This document shows, piece by piece, positions 10,484 to 24,800 of a stretch of 64,000 nt of DNA. A program made the translations under genes and the position numbers. Within the stretch, counting starts at the first letter, position 1; each line of letters opens with the position of its first letter. The DNA comes from Salvia splendens (Eukaryota > Streptophyta > Magnoliopsida > Lamiales > Lamiaceae), in assembly GCF_004379255.2 (NCBI RefSeq), contig NC_056040.1, positions 31,958,852-32,022,851 on the forward strand. The letters run 5' to 3'. The notes below the pieces were generated by a model. It had not been told where the DNA came from. It was given only the letters and a program-made list of their open reading frames with translations, and did no database searches.

Positions 10484-13400
10484 ATGCCAATCGAAGTTGG
10501 AGGAAACATGAGCTCGAAAACTGGAATGAAGAAACGAACAGTCGCAATGTTCATGGGCTACGAAATGGCTAATTCCTTTAGATCTATTCTCTTGAGAATT
10601 GTGTTTATCGTTTGTCATTTGACAAGCAAGACCAATTTAGACTTGGTAGTAGTAATTGAGATACATGGGTTGTTTAATATACCATTCCACATCAATATAA
10701 TTGTGTACTTATTAATGGAGACAATACTGTGCAAATTATTTGAACGTATAAACAACAAAGATCACGAGGTGGTCGCAATGGTTTCCGACGTGAACCATGG
10801 TAACAATCCAAATGAATGGTTTGTTGATACGGGTGCCACATGTCATGTGTGCTCTGAGAGAAGCATTGTTTCTACTTATAAATCTGTTGGAGGTAGAAAA
10901 GTACACACGGGAAACCGAGCCTTTTATAAGGTGGTTGGTGTGGGTAATGTGTTCCTAAAATTAGGATCTAGAAATGTTCTAACCCTTAAGGATGTGCTGC
11001 ATGTCCCAGACATTCGAAATAATTTGGTGTCAGGCTCACTTCTGGTAAATCATGGATTTTCACTAGAATTTGAGTCTGAAAAGGTTATATTGACCAAGTA
11101 TGGAAAGTTCATAGGTGAAGGCCACCTAGTGAATGGGATGTTTTGAGCTGATTGTTACAGTCATTCACCGTGGAATGACACATTCTCTTATTTGCTTGAG
11201 TGCTCTGATTTATGGCATAATAGATTGGGACATGTAATCTAAATGCAATAAAAAGATTAGTAAATCTTAATTTACTAAAAGTAGCTAAGTTTAACTCACA
11301 AGAAAGATGTGAAGTGAGTGTTGAAGCCAAAATGGCTAAGCTGCCGTTCCATTCCGTAGAGAGGAGCACAAAACCTCTTGAGTTGATCCATACAGACGTA
11401 TGTGATTTGAAATTTGTGCAAACAAGAGGTGGTAAAAAGTATTTCATCACGTTTTTAGATTATTGCACAAGGTATTGTTACCTTTACTTATTAAGAAGTA
11501 AGGATGAGGCATTTGAAGCGTTTAAAGACTTCAAAAATGAAGCCGAAAATCAACATAATTGTCGAATTAAGTGCGTTCGAAGTTATAGAGGTGGTGAGTA
11601 TGTAGCGCTGTTTGCAGAATTATGTCATGCAAGTGGTACAATTCACCAAACCATAGCTCCATATTCTCCTCAGTAAAATGGAGTTGCTGAACGCAAAAAT
11701 CGAATACTTAAAGAAATGATGAATGGTATGTTGATTAATTCAGGTTTACCCCAGAACATGTGGGGGGAGACTGTGTTAACAGTGAATTATATCTTGAATA
11801 AGATTCAACTAAAAAATAAGGATGTAACTCCCTATGAGTTGTGGAAAGGAAAGAAACCTTCATATTCATACCTCAAAGTGCGGGGGTGCTTAACGAAGGT
11901 AGAAGTGTCACCTCCGAAACAAGTTGCAATAGGCCCTAAAACAGTCGATTGCATCTTTATTGACCATGCACTTAATAGTGGTGTCTATCGTTTCCTAGTC
12001 CATAGGTCAATTGTGCCTAGTGTGGCTGAAGGAACAACAATTGAGTGAATGAATGTTATATTCTTTGAGAATGTTTACCCTTGCAAGAAGCAAGATGATC
12101 GTTGTAGTGAAAGAATGATGGATGAATTCACTAGTTCTAATCCTCCAAAAAGGACGAGGTCAAGTCCTGAGGATGTAGAACCAAGACGTGGTAAAAGAGT
12201 TAAAATTGTTAAGACATTTGGTCCCGACTTTATAACTTTTATGTTGGAATTACGAACCAAAGTCGTTGGCAGAAACGTTGTCTGGCCCAGATGCGCCTTT
12301 CTGGCAAGAAGCGATCAATAGTGAAATTGAATCAATTATGAGAAATAACACATGGGTGCTAGTAGACTTGCCAGAAGGCTGTAAGACCTTAGGGTGCAAG
12401 TGGATCCTGAAAAGGAAATATAAAACTGATGGTACTATTGAAAAGTACAAAGCCCGCCTAGTTGTAAAAGGCTTTAAGCAACAAGAAGGATATGATTTAT
12501 TCGACACATATTCACATGTAATGAGAATCACTTCCATTCGGGTGCTTCTTGCAATTGCTGCTTTGCAAAATCTTGAGATTCACCAAATGAATGTGAATGG
12601 TGAATTGGAGGAAGAAATTTATATGGAGCAACCTCAAGGGTTTGTATATGGCCAAGAAAGGAAGGTAGGCAAGCTAGTAAGGTCCATATATGGATTAAAA
12701 CAAGCGTGTTTGCAATGACACTTAAAGTTTGACAATGTGATGTTGTCCAATGGGTTCACTATCAATGAGTGTGATAAGTGTGTTTACATTACGAACACAG
12801 ATAATGATTTTGTTATTGTGTGTCTTTATGTAGATGATATGTTGATCATGGGCAGCAACAACCACATTATCAACGAGACCAAAAATATGTTGAAGAAAAA
12901 TTTCGAAATGAAAGATATGGGTCTAGCTGATGTGATTATCGGAATCAAGATTAAAAGGAATCATGAGGGAATTGCTTTGACACAATCTCATTGTATTGAG
13001 AAAGTTCTTAAGAAGTTTCACTCGTTTGATTGTGAGCCAGCTAAGACTCCATTGGAACCCAACGTGCATTTGATGTTTATCATAAACTGCACCCGACCAG
13101 ATCTTGCGTGTACAGTGAATAAGCTGAGCCAATTTACAAGCAAACCAAGCAAGGAACATTGGAAAGCTCTGCGCAGGGTTTTGAGATATATGAAGTATAC
13201 TCTTAACTTTGAGCTGCAATACACAAGATATCCTTATGTACTCGAAGGGTACTGTGATGCAAATTGGATCTCTGATTCAAAAGACTCGTTCTCGATGAGT
13301 GGGTATATGTTCACTGTGGGGGTGGAGCTGTTTCGTGGAAGTCAACGAAACAGACGTGTATAGCTCGATCCACCATGGAATCTGAGTTTATCGCTTTAGA

Positions 13401-13716
13401 CAAAGCAGGGGAACAAGCCAAGTGGCTTAGAAAATTCATAGAAGATATTCCATGTTGGAAGAAGCCAGTGCCGACAGTAGTGATACACTGTGATAGCCAA
13501 GCGGCTATAGGGAGAGCACATAGTGGCTTATACAATGGTAAGTCTCGACATATCCGTCGACGACATAATACCGTAAGGCAATTGATCACAAGTGGTGTTA
13601 TCACAGTTGACTATGTAAGGTCAGTGGATAACTTAGCGGATCCTTTAATGAAAAGTTTAAACCGTGATCAAATGCATAAATTGTTAAAAGGAATGGGACT
13701 GAAAACAACATCTTAA
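10484..13716 (+). pseudogene. Copia C pol remnant (PR-INT-RT-RH)
   Basis: The reading runs through about seven ORF pieces. Protease is at about 10815-10860 ([15 protein letters not shown], with the D-T-G triad). The integrase core follows from 11314 ([26 protein letters not shown], then a TAA in the NGVAERKNRILKEM region at 11674-11676). Reverse transcriptase spans 12266-13100 ([29 protein letters not shown] with the YVDD catalytic motif kept). RNase H spans 13240-13700 ([44 protein letters not shown]). The gag part is almost entirely gone. Stops after the integrase, at 12048, 12319 and 12716, and a frame change near 13363 make it inactive. The domain order INT before RT identifies Ty1/copia. 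Confidence 0.9.
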
Positions 13717-14297
13717 AAGATGATTGTAGTGATAACCCAACCATACGATTGGAGATCTCATGAGCTTGGTTCAATGGAAAAATGAAGCTATATGATTCTA
13801 GTTGTAACACTCGGAAGATTTTTAATCTTCACCCATTCTTTAGAAAACATTGAGTGTTGTAACCTGCATGTGGTAAGAGGCTAAGTTTTGACTTTTAATG
13901 ATTCTTAGAAACCTCGAGTAGGTGGGTATTGCAGGATACCTGGAAAAGAATCACCTATGTAAGTGAAGAAGTGTGGGCCGCTTCAACATGTAAATCACTT
14001 ATGAATCCAAAGTGGTGTTCCATGGCTAGTAAAGGACACAAACGTGAGAACTGATGAGTTTGTAAATAATAATGTGTCAATATTATTGTCTCGGTATACA
14101 CCAAGGAGGAATGATTCAAGGCATCACGTCCACCAGGCCACTGATATGCCCGATAGTGTTGATTATGGAAAGTACAAAGCCCCGACTACTATTCCAAATG
14201 CAATATTGTTTCTCGAGGATTGAGCAAAGAGTCTGCATGCATGCATACATGTCGTGTGTTGGTTTGAGCTGACAGCGCTCTAACCAATGTGGGGGAT

Positions 14298-14529
14298 TGT
14301 TGAAAACATGTGAAATATGGAAAGGTTTTTACCTTTTCATTTTCAAAACTTTTGGCCTCTCACTTTTTGGTAACCTCCAAATTTTTATGAGGTGTCTTGA
14401 AGGCTTTACCTTTTGGAGTCCATTTTCCTATCCTATAAATAGGTAGGATTTGGAAGAAGAGATACAACAACTCAAAACAATTCTGTTTTCCCACTTTTAA
14501 CTCTCAAGTATTCTAGTTTGCATTCTAGG
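14298..14529 (+). repeat. Copia C 3' LTR, 5' portion
   Basis: It begins TGTTGAAAAC directly after the purine tract and contains a TATA-like 'cctataaatagg' at about 14433, the likely LTR promoter. It stops at CTAGG (14525-14529), where the minus-strand copia element begins. Its last ~151 bases (14379-14529) reappear at the other side of that element. Confidence 0.85.
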
Positions 14530-15997
14530 TGCTGGGGTTTGGAGCCCCTTGCACAGCGGAAGTCATGCATTCACAAATAAATCATACATACAGATCTATT
14601 TGACCTATTATGGGATTAATTAACTACATGTTAAACACAAAATTGCATCCAAGAACGCACATAATTCATGTAAAAGGAATTAAAACCTAAAACATGAATT
14701 CCTACGGTTTAGAATTACCGATCTGATTCTCCAAAGAATCGTCGATTGCTTGCGCCTTCTCCACGTGATGTTCTTCGTACTCAACCATGAATCTTCTAAT
14801 CTGTATCCCGAACTCAGAATCTAACCTTTAGGTGGGCAAAGCTTGTCAGAATCGAAAGGGGCTTGATTAGAAAGAAGACAGAATTTCAGATCTTGAGAGA
14901 ACTGAAAAAATCGTTCCTTCTGGAGAGAGAGGAACGAAATTTTTGAAAAATTAATTAATTTGTCTTCTCCCTAATCTCCTTTATATATAGAGTTATGATG
15001 GGCCAGATTAGGGATCAATGAAGGTCGGACTTGGGCCAAACCTGTTGGACTTTTACTAATTAAATTGAGCCCCAATTTAATACAAGTCCAACAGAATATT
15101 ATTATCAGCCACTACAGTAAAATAATATTGACTGCCCGTCCAATCCCAAAGTACGAGTAATACGGGCTTTACATCTCTAATTTATTATTTCTCGTGTTTA
15201 AGATATAAATATCTATTAATTAATTTAAGCCTGCTATTTGACTTTAATTAATTAATATCTTTTTCCAAGAGTTGTCTAGTTCAAAATCTTTATTTATTAT
15301 TCTGGAATAAATTCCAACCGACCGGGTTTCTGAATAATAAAACATTTTTCGAACACCTCTTGAGGATATTATCAAACTGGACTCACCCAGCACACGATTT
15401 ATTGCAATAACAATACTAGCACCTCTAAACATTGATCACCACTACCCAAGATATCAGGATTCTTGGATTGCGAAAAATCCGCACCATTTGATAAATCAAA
15501 GTAGTGCATAATCAATATCGTATGCTCAATGTTATATCAACAGTGATTAAGAAATAACAATCACCGAGACCTCGTCTTTCAGTAAATAGCAAGAAAGACT
15601 TATCTCAACTGTTAGATCCTTCAGTGCTATACCACACCAGTGTCGTTTATTTCCTAAGGTAAGGAAACATGCGGACTGACACTGCAACCTTTCACGATAG
15701 GTAGCCAAAGCTTATTTAGGTTGTGAAATTTTATTTCTCTTCTACAAAGGACCGATTGCGTCACCTTATGTGAACGTCGTTCACGACCAGTCTACTATGC
15801 AGAAGAATTAGACTTATTTGTTTCTTATACATTTAAATGTTTGAGAAACATCTTATAAATGCATAAGCAAACACCAATGCGATAAAATTAATTCCTCTCG
15901 CCTTGGGTTAAAAGTGGATTGTAGAGTTTATTGTATACAAGCAATTCTATCCATGCAACATGCTCGAAATATGCTTTTCAGTATACTAATCCTAACA
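14530..15997 (-). repeat. Copia B 3' LTR
   Basis: The 1468-bp LTR reads TGTTAGGATTAG...CCCCAGCA on the minus strand, with TG/CA ends. It matches 34322-35760 along its length. The complementary polypurine tract sits at 15998-16012. Confidence 0.9.
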
Positions 15998-18564
15998 ATC
16001 TCCCACATATATACTCAAAATCATGCTTTCGAGTATACCCACTGCCAAACCTCTCCCACTTATACTCTAAGCAGGTCTCGGGCCATGATACATCGAACTA
16101 CCGTACTTTTCACCTCATGTGTAAAACATGTTGCCATATAGGCATTTGTGAAAAGTTCTGCCAGGTTGTTCTCTGATGATATCTTGGAAACCATAATGTC
16201 TTGCTGCGCACTTAATCCTTAATTAATTTCATACTTCATCTCTATGTGATTGCTTAGCTTTATCAGATCGTGTTTCCCTCGAGTTAGACATATGACTAGA
16301 GTAATTATAACAGAATATAATACTCATACACATACTCGGAATCACGGTCAAAGCTATTAGGAAGTTACTGAGATTAACAACTACCTTAGTAGTTTCTGAT
16401 GAAACCACACTTGTAATTTTCATGATAGAGTCTGTGATGTAATCACACTCCTTCATGACTCAGTTTTCAAATCCTAACGTTAACACATAGTCAAAGGATA
16501 ACTCGATCATCAATCAATTATAAAATCGAGTCGATGTAACCTAAAGGACATAACATGGATGTCTGGTACCGTTTAGTCTTCTTCAAGTACTATAGGATAT
16601 TCTTTACCCAATCCAATGTCCTTGGCCATGGTTAAAATGATATCATGTTTCTATGCCACCGGCAAAGCTAATATCTAAGTTAATACACATCATAGCATAT
16701 ATGAGACTTCCAATTATGGAACTTGTCTCATTCTTCTTGATCTCATTCAATGTCGAAAAATACTTGACTAAAGACAAAATAATTCCGTCTAGAAAAAGAA
16801 AATCCTTTTCTTGGAATTTTCAATGCTAAAGTGTCTAAGTATTGTGTAGATGTAGGATTCTTTAAGAAAACATACATTCTTTGTCTAGCAATCTAAGGAC
16901 ACAGATGCTTAGAATATAACTAGATTATCTTAAATCCATCATCCTTAAACTGGGTAGATGACCAGTTTCCTACGCTAGATAACCCTCTTAGTTGTTTATC
17001 AACTTTTATAGATGTTACCATCATAGAGTACCAAGAATACCAAATATAGTGCACTTTCAACTTTCTTGCCCTGTATTAATAACCATTAAGATGTTCCGTG
17101 CAGATGATCTCCTCAAGACTTCTACTTAAAGAAAACTGTCTTGACAATCATAGTACATACATCCTAATTTATGTAGGCTACAATAGACAATATACAGATC
17201 GACTTAGGCAAGAATGGCAGACGAGAATATAATTCTCTCTGGGTATAACCCTTTGCCATTATTCTAGCCTTTTTGAGATCCATGCTTACACTTGCAGGTC
17301 CACTAGCTCCCACTGACTGAAATAGTCTATGGGTAGTATTACAAGTCTTGCAAACATTCTTGTCTATTAAAGATTGTTATTCAGAATCTATTATTTTATC
17401 AAGAATGATTATCTAAATAAGTCGTTCCGTCCTTGTAGTTACAGGGATTATGTTCAAGTTGATCTAAGACTGAGTTTTAAGACTCTTTTAGACCCATGAA
17501 CTTATTATGTTCGCAAAGAACGCTCCCACTACGACACGACTCTTACAATCCTAGGTACAAATGTTGATTTTCTTAGTGCATAGTTTATAATGGTATGACT
17601 TCTTGGTTAAGATGGAAAATATGCATTCTCATTATCTTGAGAATTATCATGTTTGTTAGGCTTGTAGTTCTCCTCATAATCTTCATCAAAGAATCTAATA
17701 TTCGTGTAAACTAACACATATCTTGTTGTGAAGATTATAGAACATGTACCTTTTCTATCATTTGGGACAACCTTAGAACATACCTCAGTACACAACTACA
17801 ATTACTTGGATACCTTTTCCAAAACATGTGTTGGAATAACTCCACACCTTGTGATGTGCTGGACTAGACTTGCCTCTAGTCCACAACTCGCGTGTTGTAG
17901 AAGGTACTGATGTTATGGTAGTTTCTTTAAGGTATAACTCATTGTTTTCAACGTATATCCCATCAATGATAAGGTGTTATTGAGTAAAACTGTTCACTTA
18001 TCAAACTTGTCTTCGAGAGACTTCGATATCTTCTTATATGACTATCCCATTCTTTAGAAGAATGCTTGGAGTAGTCAACTAAGATTTAACTCCCACTACT
18101 GATCTTAACTCATTTGCTCGTCTCCTGTGGTGTAAACCATTGAGACTTACTAGTCTTTCTATGTTGCATCTCTATAAGTATTCTGAATCCCTTGAACCAC
18201 CAAAGGATTCTAACTTATAGTGCATCAATCAGACTTACTTGACCTTTAAGCTATTTAACAAACAAGTTGTTAAAATCTTGATAGTCACTTGAGTTAGACA
18301 AAATTAGTTTGAACAATTACTAAGTATTTTCTTGGCCTTATGTTTAAGTACCATAAATACTTTATCATTCATTGTTTAAGAAGTTGACCTGTTGTGTTAA
18401 ACTCAATCTTTTTGCAATTATATTGTTTAGATACTATGATGTATAATTTGTTTTTCTATGGTACTATGATAGATATTCGATCCACATTTCTAAATAATGC
18501 AAGCATTATAAAATGAAATTGAACATCGTAGAATCATAAATGAGATTAGAAACTGAATATAAAT
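15998..18564 (-). pseudogene. Copia B pol remnant (RNase H end recognisable)
   Basis: On the minus strand, 16456-16140 can be read, with frame changes, as the end of copia RNase H: NFLIALTVIPS, then NHIEMKYEI, then QDIMVSKISSENNLAELFTN. This corresponds to the conserved 'KHI...YH...DN LADPFTK' block of the family. The rest up to 18564 is AT-rich and badly decayed, with no other safe domain. The polypurine tract and 3' LTR follow directly at 15997 and below, fixing the orientation. The reading continues beyond the gypsy insertion for only a few dozen bases (29389-29430). Confidence 0.7.
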
Positions 18565-21496
18565 TGTAACACCCGTACTTTTTAAAGTACTAATTTAATG
18601 TATATCACGAAATAATTAATAAAATTATTTCGAATTATGATGCTTCTCGATAAATGTGCTCTCGGAGAATTATGGTTATTGTGGTTAATGTGAAAAGAAG
18701 CGTGCATGTTTATATTTAATTGTGAACGTTGGAGACACGTTTAAGGTCTCGTTGAAAGATCGATGATGAAATTGCTATTCTTGAGCAAACGAAGGAATGT
18801 AGTGGGAAGGAATATATGTTTTTATGGATAACGACGCGCGTAAATCGAGGAATGGTTGAAGGAATATTATATTTGGAATAACACCAAATATAAGTTATGC
18901 CGGTAAACGTACATTAATTTTGGTTGTGAAGAACGAAGATAACAAAATAAATAAAGACCCGTGAATTTTAATTAACGAGGGAAAATGCGGAAAAAATAAA
19001 CTATGAATTTATTTTGGACTTTTCAAAATAAATTTGAAGTCCAATTAAAAATAAGATAATTTGGATTTTAATTATTCTTTAAAATCCATCAAGTAGTAGT
19101 TTTTTTCTTGGGCTTGCAACTTATTTATTTCTTTAGCCCAATGGAAATTAAATCATGGAAGCCCAAGTGGATTTTAATTTTAGTGGATCAAGCCCAAGTC
19201 TTTTTCCTTTTCTTTTCCTTTTTCTTTCTTTTTCTTCTTCTTTCCTCCTCATGGCCGACGGCCCTATTTTTCATGGGAGACTCTCCAAGTTCTCACCCTT
19301 CCATCTCCCACCATCCCAAGAGTCACCACCACTCCTTCATTACCCTCCTCACTAACTCCTCTCATCATTCACACTTCAAAAAAAAAAGAGAGAGAGAGAA
19401 GGGCTGAGAGAAGTCGACGGGAAGGAGAGGGGAGAAGAAGGAGTTGGTTTCATTTTTTTTCAACCACATCAAGTTTAAGCTCTTGAGGTATACCATTTCT
19501 TCCATCCTCAAAGCATGAATTGTTTACTAACTTTGCATGCATATAGCCTTGATTTTATTTTCATAACCAAGCTATGAATAATCCGTAAGAATCAACCAAA
19601 CGATCGCCGCGCGTAACCGAAACTAAGAAAGAACGTAACTTTATAAACATAACGTATGTTGCGGGATGTTTCGGAGTCGTTTCGGAAGAGGAGAAGCCGC
19701 CGCCGGCGACGGGCAGTGGCGGACAGCCGTTTGACGTCTTCCCGACGGCAGGCATCTCAAGTTGCGACGGGAGGCAGCAGCGGCAGTGGCGCGACGGCGA
19801 GACAGCAGCTCCCGGAGTGGCGAGGCAGCAGCTCCAGCCGCACGGCAGCGGCGACGTGGACTCTCCTCCGCGGCAGCAGCTCCCGCCGGCGAGCAGCGAA
19901 GACAGCAGCCTCCTCGGCGGCTCCAGCTGCGGCGGCAGGCGGCTCCAGCCGCGACGGTGGCGAGCCGGAGGGAGAACGACGGCGACGGCAGCTCCACGGC
20001 TGTTGTGTGATTGCCGAGAGAGAGAAAGAAGGAAGACAGAGAGAGTATGTTGGAGAGGGAGATGAGTTTGGGCCAACATTTTATTAAGTTTGGGCCATAT
20101 ATTCTTTTAATTGTTGGGCCTTTTACTAATTAATTGGAACTTTACTTAAATTGATGTTGGGCTTTTCTTTTAATTGATGGGCTCACTAATTGTTTTTTTT
20201 TGAGGAATAAGGTGGGCTAAGTTTAGTCTCTTGGGCCGATAATTAAAATTTAATCGGGGAAAATTATTTAATTAATTCCCGGAAGTCTTTTGAAGAATGA
20301 ATAATTTACCTAAGTATGAATTAATACTTTTTCAACGGTAAATAAATACAGAAATTAAAGTATGCGCTTAAATAATTTTTTTAGAAATTATTTTTGACGA
20401 TTATGGAAAAATATGAGGAGCCAACGAAGGAAAGAACGAGCGTAAGCGGCCGACCGGCGTCGCACGCGACGCCTTGGGCGGCCGCCGAATAACCGAAAAT
20501 ACACGGAAATCGAGAAAGAAGATTTAAAAGAATTTAATTAGAGTGCATGCATTCTAATTATCATCGTTACCGAATTTTGATATGAATTTTATGTAATTTG
20601 CGAAAAGGTGGTTCGCACGCACGCTAAAAGTCGGAACGAGGATTGTTACGGAAAACCTAAGCTTTTGAGGTGGGCTTTATTCTTTAAAAGTTTATTCTTA
20701 AATTGATGTATTTATGGTGTGATAAGGATGATTTTACAAGTATGTCATGCCGTGTTTATGTTTTGAAACTGCCTATCTGATTGTCTACTAGAATAACACT
20801 CTACTAGACTTTGATGGTTAACGAATTCGGGTCTGACTAGGGAGTGAGTCCCTACTCGGACTAGTGCACTGATGGGGATCGTGAGCCGTCCCCTAGGTCG
20901 GCCGGTCCAGTGATCGAGTTTGTGGTCACATTCTCGTTTCACATGATGGTTCAGATATGGTATATGATGGAGGATGATGTTAGTCCGCGCGGACACTATT
21001 TTATGGAAATGGATTTATGTGCTTCTCGGTCTCTTTAAAAGAAAAACCCGGGATTCACACGATGATGGCTTGACATAACTTAAATGATAAATGTATTTCG
21101 GGCATGAGTTCACTGGGTGCATCAAGTACTCAGCCCCTGCATATGTTTTCCCTATGTGCAGGTTGAGCGATGTCGGAAGGCGGAGGATGTTGAGTGATGT
21201 TATCAAGAATTGGTCCGGTTACTATTACGTCTTCATACGTAGTAGTAACTACACTCTCAAATTGCTTCCGCTATTCAATGTCTTAAGAAACTCTGTTATT
21301 TCCGTTATTGTTGAACTCTGTTATCTTTCATTATGAGACTTGGGTTTTGAAACGTTGATTGATTTAAATGGAATTTCCTCTTTGATTGTTAAGTTGTATT
21401 GCCTTGAATTGTTTTCCCCCTTCTTCCCCGCTTCTTAAATCCCCCACGAGTCACGATTTCCCGTGCCTCCTATCCTTAGAAAGTGCGGTCGTGACA
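18565..21496 (+). repeat. Gypsy 5' LTR
   Basis: It begins TGTAACACCCGTAC and ends GCGGTCGTGACA. The LTR is AT-rich except for a GC-rich block at about 19640-20010, made of CGGCAGCAGCTCC-like repeats and open in several frames. It should contain promoter and polyadenylation signals. The ORFs of 60-172 codons inside it are by-products of composition and repeat identically in the other LTR. Confidence 0.95.
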
Positions 21497-21499
21497 GAA

Positions 21500-21511
21500 T
21501 GGTATCAGAGC
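21500..21511 (+). other. Primer-binding site (tRNA-iMet)
   Basis: TGGTATCAGAGC, three bases after the LTR end, is complementary to the 3' end of plant initiator tRNA-Met and primes minus-strand synthesis. Confidence 0.92.
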
Positions 21512-21899
21512 AATTTTTCCTTCCGCTCTGGACCGAGAGTCATTTATTCAATCTAGTCTAGACTCGTTTCGCTAGACTAAAAGAGTATTCACTTAACACT
21601 CAACACTCCGTCTCACCGCGCTCAACACGAAAGAGGGCAAAAGTTGAAACGAAGCATAATAGAAGTGATAGAATGGGGTGCGAAAGGGCGCGAATTCCAA
21701 AGAACGATGAAATGACGAGAAAAGGATAACCTTGTGGAAACACGTACTTGTTGGTTTGAGTTAATAAAGTTTTCCGTTGTTTTATCGTTGTGTTCGTTTT
21801 ACCACGTTGTGTATGGAAAGTTGTGTTATCGCTTTGGAAAGGTTATGTGGAGTGGTGATGGTAAAGTTGGATGTTATACTAACGTATGTGTTGAACAGA

Positions 21900-24800
21900 A
21901 TGCCTCCCCGACGTGCAGCCGTTCACCACGAGAATGAGGCAAGCAACGAGACCCAGAGCAGTGTGGGTCCTGAAGGACAATCACAACCACCACCACCACC
22001 TCCACCACCGCCACAGCCGGAACGGAACATCGAGAAGGAGTTCCGAAAGGAACGTCCTCCCGTGTTTGACGGAATGGGAGATCCAACCAAGGCCGAGACC
22101 TGGATTCGGGCCATAGAACGCATCTTTAAGTTCTTAAGGTGCACCGACCAGGAGCGCCTATCGTGCGTGACCTATCAGCTCACCGGGTCCGCAGAGTTTT
22201 GGTGGGAGACTAAGCAGCGTACAATGACGCAAGAGCAATTGGACACCCTGACGTGGGAAGACTTTAAGGAGGAACTGTATGACAAATACATTCCAAGGAG
22301 CTACCGTAAGGCAAAGGAGGCCGAGTTCTACAACTTAAAACAGGGGCGGATGACTGTGACAGAATATGACCGTGCCCTATGTGACATGTCTCGATATGCA
22401 CCCGAACAGGTAAACACAGACGAGAAGATGGCGGAGAAGTTTTGTGCCGGTCTGAGGCACGAAATCAGGATGGCTTTGGCATGCCGTGGTAGACTCTCGT
22501 ATGCCGAGTCATTGTCTCGTGCATTGGACGTGGAGGAAGCGATGCCACGGGAAAGGACAGTCACACCCACTACTCCAACACCGCCGACCCCACAACAGAA
22601 TTTCCGGGATAAGAGGAAATGGGACGGGAACCGCGCACCCTTTGACAACAAGAGGTTCCAGGGTACCCCAAACTCTTCCCAGGGAAAAGGAAAGCAGGCT
22701 GCTCCATTCCAAAATGGAGATTTCCGTCAGAGAGCACCTCCATGTGCCAAATGTCAGAAGAACCACATGGGAGAGTGCAGAGTCGGGACCAACATATGCT
22801 ATAAGTGTGGGGGAATGGGACACTTCGCCAAGGAGTGCCCGAGCAACAACAACACTGGAGGTGGGGGAACACCGAACGGACCTCGAGGGAATCCTACACC
22901 ACCTCAGCAGCAGCAGCAGCGTCGCCAACCATACCCAACTCAAGCTAGGGCCTATGCCTTGGGACGCAAGCAAGCTAAAGCCCCACAGGGAGAGCCAAAA
23001 CAAGATAATCTGGCAGGTATGGGAACACTACTTGACATGCCTGTTGCTGTTCTGTTTGATACGGGTGCGTCGCACTCTTTTATATCGCACTCTTGCGTGA
23101 ATGCTTTAAGACTGCCTGTTGATGAACTGGAACATAAGATGAACGTGAACTCACCAGTAGGAGGCCTTATAGAAATTTCACAGTCTTGTTCGAACATAGA
23201 ACTCACGGTGGGAGAACTTAGTTTAACGGCTCACAACTTGCATGCTATGCCGATGGATAACATCGACATTATCCTGGGGATGGACTGGCTAGCTGAAAAC
23301 TATGCCACTATCCGATGCCAAGAGAGAAAAATCTCGTTACAAACCCCGGGGAAGGAGCCCTCTACCTTCCACGGAATTTCGATGAATCAGCAAACTTGTG
23401 TGATATCGGCACTTCAAGCATCCACGCTGATTAGAAAGGGGCGTCCGGCCTATCTTGTGTATCTGCAAGGACATGACAAGAAAGAGAAGAAAGTTGAAGA
23501 TGTGGCAGTAGTACGTGACTTTCCCGACATATTTCCCGATGCTTTGCCAGGCCCTCCGCCTGACCGACAGTTAGAGTTTACTATCGATCTGGAACCAGGA
23601 GCCGCACCAGTGTCGAAAACACCCTATAGGATGGCGCCGAAGGAGTTGGAAGAACTCAAAATCCAGCTACAAGAACTGCTGGACTTGGGTTTTATCCGAC
23701 CGAGTGTGTCGCCGTGGGGAGCACCGGTACTATTTGTGAAAAAGAAAGACGGGACACTGAGGATGTGCATAGACTACCGGGAATTGAACAAGTTGACTCT
23801 CAAGAACAAGTATCCTCTGCCGAGAATTGATGACTTGTTCGACCAACTCAGGGGAGCAGGAGTATTTTTGAAAATGGATTTAAGGTCGGGATATCACCAG
23901 TTGAGGGTACGAAGGGAGGACATACCCAAAACAGCATTTCGAACGAGGTATGGGCATTATGAGTTCATAGTAATGCCGTTTGGACTGACGAATGCACCGG
24001 CGGTATTTATGGATTTAATGAATCGAGTATTCCATCCATACTTGGACAAGTTTGTTCTGGTATTCATAGATGATGTGCTGGTTTACTCGAAGGATGAAAA
24101 AGAACATGAGGAGCACCTAAGGATCACGTTGGAAACACTACGAACGGAGAAGTTGTACGCCAAGTTCAGTAAGTGTGACTTCTGGCTAAAGGAAGTGAAT
24201 TTTCTGGGGCATATTGTGACGGCCGAAGGGATTCGAGTTGACCCTGCAAAGGTTGAGGCCGTACAACAGTGGAAGGCGCCAAAGACCCCAAACGAGATTC
24301 GGAGTTTCCTTGGACTGGCAGGATACTACCGGAGATTTATAGAAGGATTTTCGAAAATCGCACGGCCAATGACTCAACAACTAAAGAAGGGGACCAAGGT
24401 CAATTGGACGCCGGAGTGTGAGGCCAGCTTCCAATTGTTGAAGGAAAAGTTGACCACCGCACCTATTCTAGCCGTGCCGGAACCAGGGGTAGACTATGTG
24501 GTTTACACCGATGCATCGAAGGTTGGATTGGGGTGTGTTTTGATGCAGAATGGTAAGGTGATTGCCTATGCTTCGCGGCAGTTGAGGCCACACGAGTTGA
24601 ACTACCCCACTCATGACTTAGAACTAGCGGCTGTTGTGCACGCATTGAAGATCTGGAGGCACCATCTCTATGGAGTTCGGTGTGAGATTTTTACCGATCA
24701 CAAGAGCCTGAAATACTTCTTTGAACAGAAGGACTTGAATATGAGGCAACGCAGATGGCTCGAACTAGTCAAGGATTATGACTGTGGCATTAACTATCAC

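Larger units (their letters stand above)
10124..14529 (+). mobile_element. Ty1/copia element C, truncated and decayed
   Basis: The order is a truncated 5' LTR (10124-10444), an internal region with protease, integrase, reverse transcriptase and RNase H remnants (10484-13716), a polypurine tract 'gtgggggat' (14289-14297) and the first 232 bases of the 3' LTR starting TGTTGAAAAC at 14298. The rest of the LTR sequence resumes on the far side of the minus-strand copia insertion, at 35908-36212. Most of gag and the primer-binding site are deleted. Target duplications cannot be tested because the 5' LTR start is lost. Confidence 0.88.

Noticed and set aside
19561..20087. ORFs of 82-172 codons in the gypsy LTR
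   Set aside because: They overlap in many frames on both strands in a low-complexity GC-rich block and repeat in the other LTR (27446-27972); no domain or start context supports them.
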